From contig CM007644.1 of assembly GCA_001969505.1 (NCBI GenBank), forward strand, positions 1-62,475: a DNA stretch of 62,475 bases. Direction: 5' to 3'. Of the stretch, positions 9,893-19,436 are shown in pieces. The position numbers and the translations under genes are program-made. Below the pieces are notes generated by a model. That model was given only the letters and a program-made list of their open reading frames with translations. It was not told the origin of the DNA and did no database searches. Within the stretch, counting starts at the first letter, position 1. Every line of letters starts with the position of its first letter. This DNA comes from Zancudomyces culisetae (Eukaryota > Kickxellomycota > Harpellomycetes > Harpellales > Legeriomycetaceae).

Positions 9893-10603
9893 TTAAATTA
9901 TTTTATATAATATTATTAATATTTTAGAAAAATTTTTTATTATATTTTAATATAAATATCTATAGATATTTAGTTTATAAAAAATATCATATGATATTCG
10001 GTATTAATTTTTTATCATTATACTTAATATTTTAAATTTTTTTATCATATATTTACTTTATATTACCTATATATTATAATTTATTTATATTTATAATACT
10101 AAAATATTATTTAAATCTTACTTAAATTAATTAAATGTTATAATTTATAAATATTTCTAATACTAAAATATTATTTTACCTTACTTAAATTAATTATTTC
10201 TTAATATTATTTAACTAAATAATACTTTATTATTCCTGAATAATATTTATTATATAAAAATATAGCTAAATATTACTTAATATTACTTATTAATAATTAT
10301 TATATTTATAATTTTTTTATAACTATTAGTAAAAATATTTAATAAAATTCCTAATAATATAAATAAAACCTAAATTAAACTTAATATAATTTTATATAAA
10401 ATATTATAGATATAACATTATTTTTTAATTCTTAAATATTTATAATACTAAAATATTATTTTAAGTTTATTAAAAATTGGATAAATATAAATAAATTTAT
10501 AATAAATAAATAATAATTAAAATATTAAATAAGAAACATTATTATAAATAAATAATTTTATAATAATATTATATTATATACTTAAAGGTTATTATAATAG
10601 TTA
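9893..10603. other. Spacer after rps3
   Basis: AT-rich, with repeated TTATAATACTAAAATATTAT units. No gene is recognised. Confidence 0.6.
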
Positions 10604-11294
10604 TATGTATTACAAAATAGATAAATACATAAATAATGAATTGTCCTCTATTAAATTATATATTATTAACAACTATCAATTAACTTTATGGTGTAAAGAT
10701 AATATGTAACTTAGGGAACTATCAAAGTATCTTATAGAATCATTTATAATGAACGAGGATTTAATATTATGGATAAATATTACATTAATAAGATAGATAA
10801 TGATTATTATATAGATATATTTTCAGATAACAAAGATTTTTATTATCTATATAATAGTTATGTGGATATTTATAGAAAGTATTATATAGATAATGACTAT
10901 GTTACATATTTTATATGGTATCCCTAAATAGCTAAAGAAGAAACGTATAAAAAATTATACTTTAGGTATCCAATATTTAAATATTTAATTGGGAGAGCGT
11001 GTAGTATTGGAAGATATAATAAATTGTATAATGAATTAGATTTATTACCAGAAATAAATAAACTCGCTGAATCATTTGAACATAATCAACATATATATTA
11101 AAATAATTAATGAAAAAATTAAATATAAGTGTATGAATGATTATAGTCTCATTATATGTAATACTAATATAAATGATACTTGTACCATTAGTATTATAAA
11201 CTCTGATGATTATAAAGATATTACATATTTAAATATAAATAATATACACGATGGTTATCTTAAGAAATCTATATCACGCCCCTACTCCTCGTAA
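10604..11294 (+). pseudogene. Foreign-looking reading frame with stops and frameshifts
   Basis: Three overlapping open segments look like one decayed protein. The first starts at the ATG at 10604 and has TAA at 10706. The second starts at the ATG at 10769 and has TAA at 10925, after the residues YFIWYP. The third, 11076-11294, is in another frame. Codons such as TTG, TCC, GAC, GTG, GCG, CCC and CTC are used freely, unlike the mitochondrial genes around it. The product is not recognised. Both stops would be Gln (CAA) after one C-to-T reversal. Probable imported DNA of nuclear, plasmid or other origin. Confidence 0.45.
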
Positions 11295-11300
11295 TACTCA

Positions 11301-11915
11301 CTATTTGGGTCTAAAAAGCAATTCTATTTCATATTTTTTAAAACCATTCAATTTACTAATCATTATTGATTTAAATTTATATAAGGGATTGTATAATATA
11401 TTGAGTATTTCTCTTTTATAGATTCTGAATCCTCACGACAATTTATCATTGTCTATTTCTATTATATTTATTGATGAATCTATATATACCTTTAAAACTT
11501 TCATTATTTTCAATTCATTGAGTAGTCTTATTATTGTGTAGACTTCTTTTTTATTAAAGTTATAATTTAATTTGTTATTCAAATAACTTGCTAAGTATAA
11601 TTCTAATTGTTTATTTTTTAATATCTCTGTATAAGATACACTAAAAGTTTTTTCTATATCATAATTTCCTATATTATCTCTTAATTCACTCATTCTTTTT
11701 ATCCTTAAAGGATAATTTTTCAGTCCTTCTTCTTCTTTTAATATTTACTCATATTCCTTTAGCATCTCATTACAAAATAGTAATTTTGCTCTTATATTAC
11801 AACTATAGAATCCAACAGATTCCTCTATATTAAATATAAATTTTATATATTCTTCGTTATCACTTAATTTTATTTTATTATCTCTTAAAGAATTCTCTCC
11901 TAATATTTTTTTATT
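11301..11915 (-). pseudogene. Second foreign-looking frame, two internal stops
   Basis: One minus-strand frame stays open from 11915 to a TAG at 11301 except for TAA at 11745-11747 and TGA at 11433-11435. Residues include KLSDNEEYIKFIFNIEESVG, RMSELRDNIGNYDIEK and IIRLLNELKIMKVLKVYID. The protein is charged, probably helical and soluble; the family is not recognised. TAA and TGA are one transition from CAA and CGA. It converges on the block at 10604-11294, and the two may have arrived together. Confidence 0.45.
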
Positions 11916-11925
11916 CTATTTAAAA

Positions 11926-11935
11926 GGGGTATTTA
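11926..11935 (-). terminator. C-rich motif downstream of orf171
   Basis: The minus strand reads TAAATACCCC about 120 nt after the orf171 stop, matching the end motif of the standard genes. A separate C6 run on the plus strand at about 11952-11957 is not placed to serve orf171. Confidence 0.45.
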
Positions 11936-12056
11936 AGATTTAAATAGGTCTCCCCCCAAAAATATAAATAATTTATTTATAATTTTTGATAATTAATACA
12001 CTATAAAACAAAACATGCATATATAAAATATTTATTTATATAATTTTAAGAAATAA

Positions 12057-12572
12057 TTATTTTTTATCAATATTTTTAATTTCTGACAATATTTTTGAAT
12101 TTTTAATTTCTGATAATATATTCGAATTATTTATAATTATTTTATTTTTTACCTCTGCTGATAGTGGACTATTTAAAATTTGATCATTTAAATTATGAAT
12201 TTCTCTAGATAGTTGTTCAATATTATCCATTTTATGATAACCTAAATTAGTAAAAATTTTATCCATATTTTGACCTACTAATGGCATAAAAAATGGTGAT
12301 CTACCTGAACTTTTAATTATTTCATCAGCAAACATAAGTGTTCCACCTATAGATCCTATACCTATACCTACACCACATATACCTTTAAAACATAATATTG
12401 TTTGAGATATAAATGTAGCAGCTTTATTTAAAGGTGAATTTCTAACTTCTGTTTCATTGGTAAAAAATAAAATATATATAATATAAATAAAACGAATGAT
12501 GTTAATAATCATTATAAGTAATAATTGAATTAAACCTAAAATTATAAAAACCATAAATAAATATTTATTCAT
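12057..12572 (-). CDS. orf171, membrane protein of a mitochondrial plasmid-type family
   Basis: 171 residues. Residues 1-37 are a long hydrophobic segment, residues 42-50 read ETEVRNSPL, then comes a glycine-rich hydrophobic stretch (GICGVGIGIGSIGG), then GRSPFFMPLVGQN and a polar helical tail. From memory, the VRNSPL motif and the glycine-rich segment followed by FxPxxG recur in membrane proteins of fungal mitochondrial plasmids and integrated copies; this is unverified. Upstream in the same frame, behind two TAA codons, lies a segment ending RIFRVIGGISVLITL that looks like the family's N-terminal part, so the frame may be a shortened form. It follows a copied cox1 leader. Confidence 0.6.
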   Translation of the reverse strand: MNKYLFMVFIILGLIQLLLIMIINIIRFIYIIYILFFTNETEVRNSPLNKAATFISQTILCFKGICGVGIGIGSIGGTLMFADEIIKSSGRSPFFMPLVGQNMDKIFTNLGYHKMDNIEQLSREIHNLNDQILNSPLSAEVKNKIIINNSNILSEIKNSKILSEIKNIDKK

Positions 12573-12762
12573 TTATAATTTTTATAATGTAATAAGTACT
12601 GATATGCCCCCTATTACTCTAAATATTCTTATTAATGATTTTTGTAAAAAATTATCAATTTTTTTAGGTAAGGTTGGTATGCTTAAACCTTTTTTTATTC
12701 CTTAAATTATATTTCTAAATACTTTATTTTTAGAAATGTTATTATTTGTCTTTGTACTATAT
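12573..12762 (-). pseudogene. Upstream extension of orf171 family
   Basis: Codons IPTLPKKIDNFLQ and IRIFRVIGGISVLITL are readable in frame with orf171 but cut off from it by TAA-AAA-TTA-TAA. The segment joins directly onto the copied cox1 5' piece at 12763. It is probably the original N-terminus of the same protein. Confidence 0.45.
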
Positions 12763-12926
12763 TTACTAATGATAATAATGTACCTAATAATCCTGAAATT
12801 ATTTGCAAAAATGAAATATAATGTACCTATATCTTTAGCATTCGTTGATAATAGCTAACGATTTATCATAATAAAGACGATAAATTTAAACCTTATTTAT
12901 GAAAACCTATTTTCTTTTTTTTACTC
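12763..12926 (-). repeat. Copy of cox1 leader and first codons
   Basis: The minus strand matches 33583-33744, covering about 56 nt of the cox1 leader and about 35 codons of cox1. Differences are few: the TGG of codon 5 is TAG here, and small indels near codon 24 shift the frame. It lies directly upstream of the orf171 region in the same orientation, so it could act as a borrowed promoter and leader. Confidence 0.85.
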
Positions 12927-12969
12927 TTTATAATAAAATTTAGATTTTAAAAATAATAAAAATATTAAA

Positions 12970-13041
12970 CAGGGTCAATAGGATTTGAACCTATAAAATT
13001 CATTTTGGAGACGAATATTTTACCAATTAAATTATAACCCT
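12970..13041 (-). tRNA. trnW: tRNA-Trp (CCA)
   Basis: Acceptor AGGGTTA/TGACCCT, discriminator G, anticodon loop CTCCAAA giving CCA. Most fungal mitochondria that read UGA as Trp have a UCA anticodon. CCA reads only UGG, in line with the absence of in-frame UGA in the standard genes. Confidence 0.92.
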
Positions 13042-13622
13042 TAACTATGATAATTTTAATAAGATTTTTAAAATAATAAAAAAAAAAGAAAATATTATTA
13101 TCAAATATCTATAAATATTTTAACTAAACATCTTATAGATATTTTATCATTAGATATTTATCTAAAGATAAGTAATTTATAACTATAAATTTATTAATAT
13201 TAATACCTATTACTAGTTATTTATATATAATAATATTTTTATATTAATATAATATATATCATAATATTAATATCTTAATATTAGTTATACCAATCTTTAT
13301 TCTAATAATTTACAAGTAATTTCAAGTTATTTATCATAATATTAATACCTAATATCTTAAAATAAGTAATTTATAAGTAGTCAAAAAATATAAAAATATC
13401 AATATAATTTATAACTTGAAAATATTGATAAAAAATTATATGAAAAATATGTTTATTATAAAAATTTAGAAGAATGGAATAAAAATAAAAATCTTTATAA
13501 ATAGTTTAAATATAAAAAATATCTTCTTTAATTAATTTATAATAACTTATTATATAAATCTTATTTTTATTATAATCAAATAAAATTTTAAATATATATA
13601 AATATATACTAAATATATAATA
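13042..13622. other. Divergent spacer between trnW and atp6
   Basis: AT-rich, with short palindromes based on AAATATC/GATATTT. No gene is recognised. Confidence 0.6.
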
Positions 13623-13637
13623 GGGTAGGTGGTAGGG
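13623..13637 (+). promoter_or_regulatory. G-rich 5' leader element of atp6
   Basis: GGGTAGGTGGTAGGG lies 60 nt before the ATG, similar in make-up and distance to the elements before rps3 and nad2. Confidence 0.45.
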
Positions 13638-13697
13638 TTAAAAAAAGTATATTATTTATAATATATAAGTAATAAAATAAAATAATTTAAAATTAAT

Positions 13698-14444
13698 ATG
13701 TTATATAATCCTTTAGAACAATTTACAGTTAATAAAATAATATCATTATATACAGTATATTATTCTATGTCTTTAACTAATTCATCTTTATATTTTATTA
13801 TAGCAGCTATAATATCATTTTTTATATTTAAATATAGTGCAAATATACCTTATGTTTCATTAATAAATAAAAATAATTATTCAATATTAACAGAATCTTT
13901 ATATAAAACAATATTAAAAATGGTTAAAGAACAAATAGGTGATAAATATACAATATATATGCCTTTAATATTTTCATTATTTATAATAATATTAGTATCT
14001 AATTTAGTAGGTTTAATACCATATGGTTTTTCACCTACAGCTTTATTTGCATTACCTTTAGGTTTATCTGTAACTATTATTATAAGTGTTACTGTTATAG
14101 GTTTTGTTAAATATCATTTAAAATATTTTAGTGTATTATTACCATCTGGTACACCATTAGGTTTAGTACCATTATTATTAGTAGTAGAATTATTATCATA
14201 TATAGCAAGAGCTTTTAGTTTAGGTATACGGTTAGCTGCAAATATTACATCAGGACATATTTTATTAAATATAATATCTGGTTTTTTATTTAAAACTAGT
14301 GGTATTGCATTACTTTTTGTTATTATACCTTTCACTTTATTTATAGCTTTAACAGGTTTAGAATTAATAGTTGCTATATTACAAGCTTATGTTTGGAGTA
14401 TTTTAACTTGTATTTATATTAAAGATTCTTTAATTTTACACTAA
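13698..14444 (+). CDS. atp6: ATP synthase F0 subunit a
   Basis: The 248-residue subunit a of ATP synthase forms the proton half-channels beside the c-ring. The key arginine helix is seen as AFSLGIRLAANITSGHIL (about residues 171-188), and the C-terminal ELIVAILQAYVWSILTCIYI helix is complete. The N-terminal leader MLYNPLEQF is typical of the fungal protein, whose first residues are often removed. There is no intron. TAA merges with the C-rich end motif. Confidence 0.96.
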   Translation: MLYNPLEQFTVNKIISLYTVYYSMSLTNSSLYFIIAAIISFFIFKYSANIPYVSLINKNNYSILTESLYKTILKMVKEQIGDKYTIYMPLIFSLFIIILVSNLVGLIPYGFSPTALFALPLGLSVTIIISVTVIGFVKYHLKYFSVLLPSGTPLGLVPLLLVVELLSYIARAFSLGIRLAANITSGHILLNIISGFLFKTSGIALLFVIIPFTLFIALTGLELIVAILQAYVWSILTCIYIKDSLILH

Positions 14445-14450
14445 TACCCC
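14442..14450 (+). terminator. C-rich 3' end motif of atp6
   Basis: TAATACCCC, with TAA as the stop codon. Confidence 0.7.
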
Positions 14451-15040
14451 TTAAAATATATTTTTTTATTATGAATATTAAATATTTTAAGATAAATATT
14501 TTAACTAATAACCAAATATCTTAAATATCTTTGATATTAAGAAATATTTTTAAAAATATTTTTATTTCTTATCTATTAAATATCTAAATCTATTTATTAT
14601 AAATATTTAAATAAAACTTAAAAAATGAAAATTTTCACTTCAAAAATTATTATTTTTTATAATATTTAATAAAATAATTAATTAAATATAATACATATTT
14701 TTTATTTTAAACTTTTAAAAATATCTTTAATATTTAGGATAAATATTTTTTTATATTAGAACTTATATAAGAATAGTAATTGATATATATTAATATTAAC
14801 AAATTTCTATAAATATAAAATGCTAGTATAATTTCTATTGTATATAATATTATTTTCTATTTATAATATTTTAAAAATTTATTTTTAGATATAAAAATTA
14901 TTATAATTATAATTGGTATAAACTATTTACTACTATAATATTTGTTATTAATATATACTAATTTCTAGATATAAATAGAAATACTGATATTTAGATAGAT
15001 ACTTTTCTAAATATTATTTTATTATTATTTTATAAATTAG

Positions 15041-15067
15041 TCTATAAGCGAGCGTAGTGAGCTATAT
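15041..15067. repeat. GC-rich hairpin element, copy 1
   Basis: TATAAGCGAGCGTAGTGAGC then TATA. The ends TATA-GC and GC-TATA can pair. A second copy lies about 73 nt downstream. Confidence 0.5.
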
Positions 15068-15113
15068 TTATTATTTATTTTAAGTTTAACCTTTATTATT
15101 ATATTGTATTCTT

Positions 15114-15142
15114 TGTCTATAAGCGAGCGTAGTGAACTATAT
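15114..15142. repeat. GC-rich hairpin element, copy 2
   Basis: The same core, TAAGCGAGCGTAGTGAACTA, with one base changed relative to copy 1. Confidence 0.5.
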
Positions 15143-15683
15143 TTTACTTATTATACTCCCTCCCCTATAACAGGGTCATTATTTAAGAATTATATTAAGT
15201 TATATTTTCATACCTATATTCCCCTGTATACCTTTATTTGAGTTGATTAGGAATTAATTCAATATTTTTAAGGTTTATCTTATGATTAGTCTTCCTTTGG
15301 TTTTATCGTATTTCTTTAACGTTCGGATCATAGATCCTCACTTAGAAATACTTACTGATATTGATTGATATACTAATAGATATGAATACTTTTCTAAATA
15401 TTATTTTATATATTTAGTCTTTAACCATTTTTATGTAATATACCTTTATTGGTGATTTATTAGTGTTATAGCAAGTGAACCAAGTGAGGGAGCATTATAT
15501 TATTTTATAATATATATTAGTTCGCCTACGACAGGATTATAATTTATTTTTTATTTATATTATGAATAAATCATTAAAACTTTTAATATTAATATATTCT
15601 TCAATTATTATTTTATAAATCACATTAATTATATATTCATGTCTGAATAATATTTAAAAATTAAAAAAAAAAATATCAAAAAA

Positions 15684-15905
15684 ATGTTAGCAAGCGCAAA
15701 ATTAATAGCTGCTGGTTTAGCTGTTTTATCTTTAGCTGGTACATCTATAGGAATAGGTAATGTATTTAGTTCATTATTAAATTCATATAGTAGAAATCCT
15801 TCATTAAGAGGTCAATTATTTACTTATAGTATTTTAGGTTTTGCTTTAGTAGAAGCAATGGGTTTATTTGCATTAATGATGAGTTTCTTATTCTTATATG
15901 GATAA
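15684..15905 (+). CDS. atp9: ATP synthase F0 subunit c
   Basis: The 73-residue subunit c forms the rotating ring of ATP synthase. It has two membrane helices. The first holds the glycine-rich [18 protein letters not shown] and the polar loop reads [13 protein letters not shown]. The second holds the proton-carrying acid in [15 protein letters not shown]. The length is standard. TAA lies in the C-rich end motif. Confidence 0.97.
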   Translation: MLASAKLIAAGLAVLSLAGTSIGIGNVFSSLLNSYSRNPSLRGQLFTYSILGFALVEAMGLFALMMSFLFLYG

Positions 15906-15911
15906 TACCCC
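15903..15911 (+). terminator. C-rich 3' end motif of atp9
   Basis: TAATACCCC, with TAA as the stop codon. Confidence 0.7.
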
Positions 15912-17593
15912 TTTTATATATATATATAATATAACTTATAAAATTTAAAAATTTTCTAAATATCAATAGATATTTGGTAATTAGTATATATTATTTCTAT
16001 AAATTACTAATATAAAAAAATATTTATCTTAAGATATTAGGTATAAATATATAATATTATTATTGTTAAATTGTAATTTATGTAATAACTAGATTTTTTT
16101 ATATTATTATTATAAATATGACCTAAATAATAAAAATTTGTTTATATAGGTAAAAAATTTTATTAAGTCTTTTTAACTAATAATAGCACACCTTATAGAG
16201 ATATTTTTATTATAATTTATTATTAGGTTTAAAATACAAATAATAATAGCACACCTTATAGAGATAAATTAATACATATTAAAATTCTTCATAATAAAAT
16301 ATTCTTATTTTACCTATTTTTTTATTAAGTCTTTTATACTTGTTATTATTATACACCTTATAAAAATATTTTTTATTAAATAAAATATTTAGGTATTTTA
16401 TACTAATTATCTAATAAAATATCTTTGATAAATATTTTAAAATATTAGTCTATAGATAAGTAATTTATAACTAGGATAAATATTTTTTTATATTAATAAT
16501 TTATAATAATATACCTTATAGAGTTAAATATATTCCTTTATTTTTTTAGGTATTTTATATTAACAAAAAATCATTTTAAAAGGTAAATATGTATAGTTTA
16601 AATAAATTATAGTAAAAATTATTAAAATAAAATATCTTTAGTATAAATATTTTTTATATTAGAATATATCCTAAATATTACCTAAATAATATTTACTTGT
16701 TTATATTGAAGAAATTTATTTGATAATAAGTATTAGTCTAAATAAACTCTAAAAATTATTATAAAAAAATCGGAGGATACCATTAATCATAATACAGATG
16801 TTATAAAATAATATTTTTCAGTATATACTACAAGGATTTTTTTTATTATCACTTTCTTATTAGCTTAAATGTTATAAAATTTGTAATTTAATTATTCAGT
16901 ACATACAACATAGAAAAATTAATTAATATTAAACAGAAAAAAAAATAGGAAAATGGGTTGTAATTGATGAAAAAAAATATAATTTAATTTAGGCTGTATA
17001 TATAAACAGTTATGATAAATTAAGGTATAAAATTTTAGTAAGATGGTTTTGTAGGTAAAATTTTATTAAGTCTAAAATACAAATAATAATAGCATATAGA
17101 AATAAATATATTACCTTATTTTTTAAGATATTTTATATTTGTTAAAAATGATTTTTAAAGGTTTATATAGTTTAAATAAATTATATAATGATTAATTTAA
17201 TAAATATTTGTTATTATAACATATTATTATTTTTATAAAATAAGTCATTATATATAAGCACATTATAGTTTTTATTAAATATTTTAATCTAATATGTTAT
17301 AAATTATATAATGATTATTAAAATAAATAATCAATTTTAACTAGAATAATTATTCTAGTTATACTAATATCTAAAAATATTTATAATATAAAATATCTAG
17401 ATATTTGGAATATTTAAATATAGTATATTTAATAATATAAATTTTTTATTAAATATAAAATAATATAAATAACCAAAGATATATAAATTTAAGCCATTTT
17501 ATAAACCAAAAACTAATTTAAATCAAAAAAAATAAATTTATTTTTTTTTTAAATCTTTTTAAAATTTATATAGTTTGGAAAAATATTATAAAT
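15912..17593. other. Long spacer between atp9 and cox2
   Basis: No gene is recognised. It holds several members of the dispersed family TATTAAGTCTTTT plus CACACCTTATAGAGATA (about 16160-16270, 16320-16370 and 17050-17100) that also occurs before nad5. Bases 16760-17060 are less AT-biased but show no open frame. Confidence 0.5.
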
Positions 17594-17658
17594 AACAAAC
17601 TATATAAAAATGGACTTTTTTTAATACAATATATTAAAGGAAAAAACTATAAAAGTTA
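17594..17658 (+). repeat. cox2 leader segment, shared with orf170
   Basis: 65 nt immediately upstream of cox2 are identical to 26717-26781. The segment ends 22 nt before the cox2 ATG. As the native position is cox2, this is taken as the source copy. Confidence 0.85.
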
Positions 17659-17680
17659 ATATAAAAAAATATATATTATA

Positions 17681-19436
17681 ATGAATATATTTTCATTTTA
17701 TATAATAAATAATGATGCACCAGAACCTTGGCAAATATGTTACCAAGATAGTGCTACAAAAATTATGTCAGGTATTGATAAATTAACAGGTGAAATATTT
17801 TATTATGAAACATTATTATTAATAATAGTAGGATGGGTATTAATATCTGCTATAATAAAATATACTAAAACAGAATTATCATATAAATATTTTAATCATG
17901 GTACTTTAATAGAAATATTATGGACTTGTTCACCTGCTTTTATTTTAATAGCTATTTCTTTCCCTTCTTTTAAATTATTATATTTAATGGATAGTATAAT
18001 AGATAGTCAAATAACTATAAAAGTATTAGGTTTCTTTTTAGGTGGCCTAAAATTATATATATTAAATAAAATGAAAGACACCATTTAAAATGGTCAGAAA
18101 AATAATATGTATTTAAATATCAAGTATTATAATTATTTAATATTTAATATAAATCCTAGATTATATTCTTCTCATTCTTTAAGTTCTTTTTAAAATCTAC
18201 AATTATATTATCATATAAGTAATATAAGAGATATTAATAAAATAAAAACATATAATGAAGATGTATTATCTGTTATTATAGAATTTCTATTAAATTATAG
18301 AAATAAAAGATCTGGTAAAAAATATAAGAATATATTACATATTTATTCTGATTATTTTTATCTAAGGTTATATAAATAATTAAAAATCTAGACAATATAT
18401 AAGAACGATTAAAGATATATAAGATAAAATATGGGATAAAAATCCTGGTTATGAATTTTATACCTTTAGAAGTTTTAATTGTATACAAAAAATGTTTTAT
18501 AATAATGGTTGAAAAGTAATACCTTTAAATATTTATTTTATACCATTAGCTTTAACAGTGTGGATTATGGATGATGGTAATAAAAATAAAAATTGTTTTA
18601 AATAAGTTGAACTATTAAATGATACCATTAAATCCAAGAATATATAATATTTTTGGTTTTTAAATAATCTATTAATTATTTAAGAAATAGGACCTTATAT
18701 ACACTCTAGTATGTTATATAAATTTATTAATTATATTTTATAATAATATATATTAAAGTTCTTTCAACCCACACACATATATATAATAGTCGTGAAAAAT
18801 TATTATTTTTCTAAGAATTCGACAGAATTCTTAAAGGCTTTTGCCTTTGGCAATGCTAGTGAAAACAGTTAAAATACTATATTTTACAATACCATTTATA
18901 GTACAAGACTGTCAGTAAGTGATTTATTTTTTTTAACTTATTGCAACAGACTGGGTCACTAGTGGGTATCAAAAATGATGCTTAATGTACAGTCGAAATA
19001 AATTATTAAATTTTAATAATTGCACCAATGGTATTGGTCTTATGAATATTCAGATTATTTAGATAATTCAGGTGATTCTATATCTTTTGATTCAATAATG
19101 ATACCTACAGATGATTTAGAACCTGGACAATTTAGATTATTAGAAGTAGATAATAGAATTGTTTTACCAATTCATACACATATAAGATTTATATGTACTT
19201 CTTCAGATGTAATACATAGTTTTGCAGTGCCATCTTTAGGTTTAAAAATAGATGCTTTACCTGGTAGATTAAATGGTATATCTACATATGTAGAAAGAGA
19301 AGGTACATTTTATGGACAATGTTCTGAATTATGTGGTGTATATCATTTTGGTATGCCTATAGTAATAGAAGCTGTAAGAATAGAAAAATATTTAGAATGG
19401 TTAAATATACATTTAGATAATACCCCCTCTTCATAA
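17681..19436 (+). CDS. cox2: Cytochrome c oxidase subunit 2, two exons
   Basis: The CuA-bearing subunit that takes electrons from cytochrome c. Exons 17681-18031 and 19023-19436 total 765 nt, 254 residues. Two N-terminal membrane helices lie in exon 1. The CuA site is in exon 2 as [14 protein letters not shown] with the upstream His in [10 protein letters not shown]; the aromatic stretch HQWYWSYEY opens exon 2. The intron follows coding position 351 (exon ends GGT, intron ends G). The frame reads through the C-rich end motif as Asn-Thr-Pro and stops three codons later. The last 81 bases before and into the motif are copied behind orf170. Confidence 0.95.
18032..19022 (+). mobile_element. cox2 intron 1 (group I)
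   Basis: The core at 18840-18995 carries GTGAAAACAGTTAAA, AAGACTGTC, CAACAGACTGGGTCA and TTAATGTACAGTCG. These blocks are almost identical to those of the three cob introns and cox1 intron 2. Confidence 0.88.
18200..18743 (+). pseudogene. Decayed LAGLIDADG frame in the cox2 intron
   Basis: Fragments of a LAGLIDADG_2 protein related to those in cob introns 2 and 3: [16 protein letters not shown], then [18 protein letters not shown], then [17 protein letters not shown]. Several TAA/TGA stops and a frameshift break it. The ribozyme core is intact, so splicing may rely on another maturase. Confidence 0.75.
19346..19426 (+). repeat. cox2 3' end segment, shared with orf170 cassette
   Basis: 81 nt identical to 27377-27457, covering the last 24 or so codons before the motif and TACCCC itself. 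Confidence 0.85.
19418..19427 (+). terminator. C-rich motif inside the cox2 3' end
   Basis: TAATACCCCC, read in the cox2 frame as AAT-ACC-CCC. The TAA stop is at 19434, beyond the motif. Confidence 0.65.

Larger units (their letters stand above)
14451..15683. other. Spacer between atp6 and atp9 with GC-rich hairpin repeats
   Basis: No gene is supported. The first 500 nt share phrases with the nad5-nad2 spacer. At 15040-15540 GC-richer islands interrupt the AT background, including two copies of TAAGCGAGCGTAGTGA, a C-rich stretch (CTCCCTCCCC) and GTTCGCCTACGACAGG. These resemble GC clusters or hairpin elements. Confidence 0.55.

Noticed and set aside
14114-14335. Minus-strand open frame
   Set aside because: Antisense of atp6, whose protein is unmistakable; no independent support.
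18276-18488. Minus-strand frame in the cox2 intron
   Set aside because: Antisense to the decayed LAGLIDADG frame, which explains the coding-like text.
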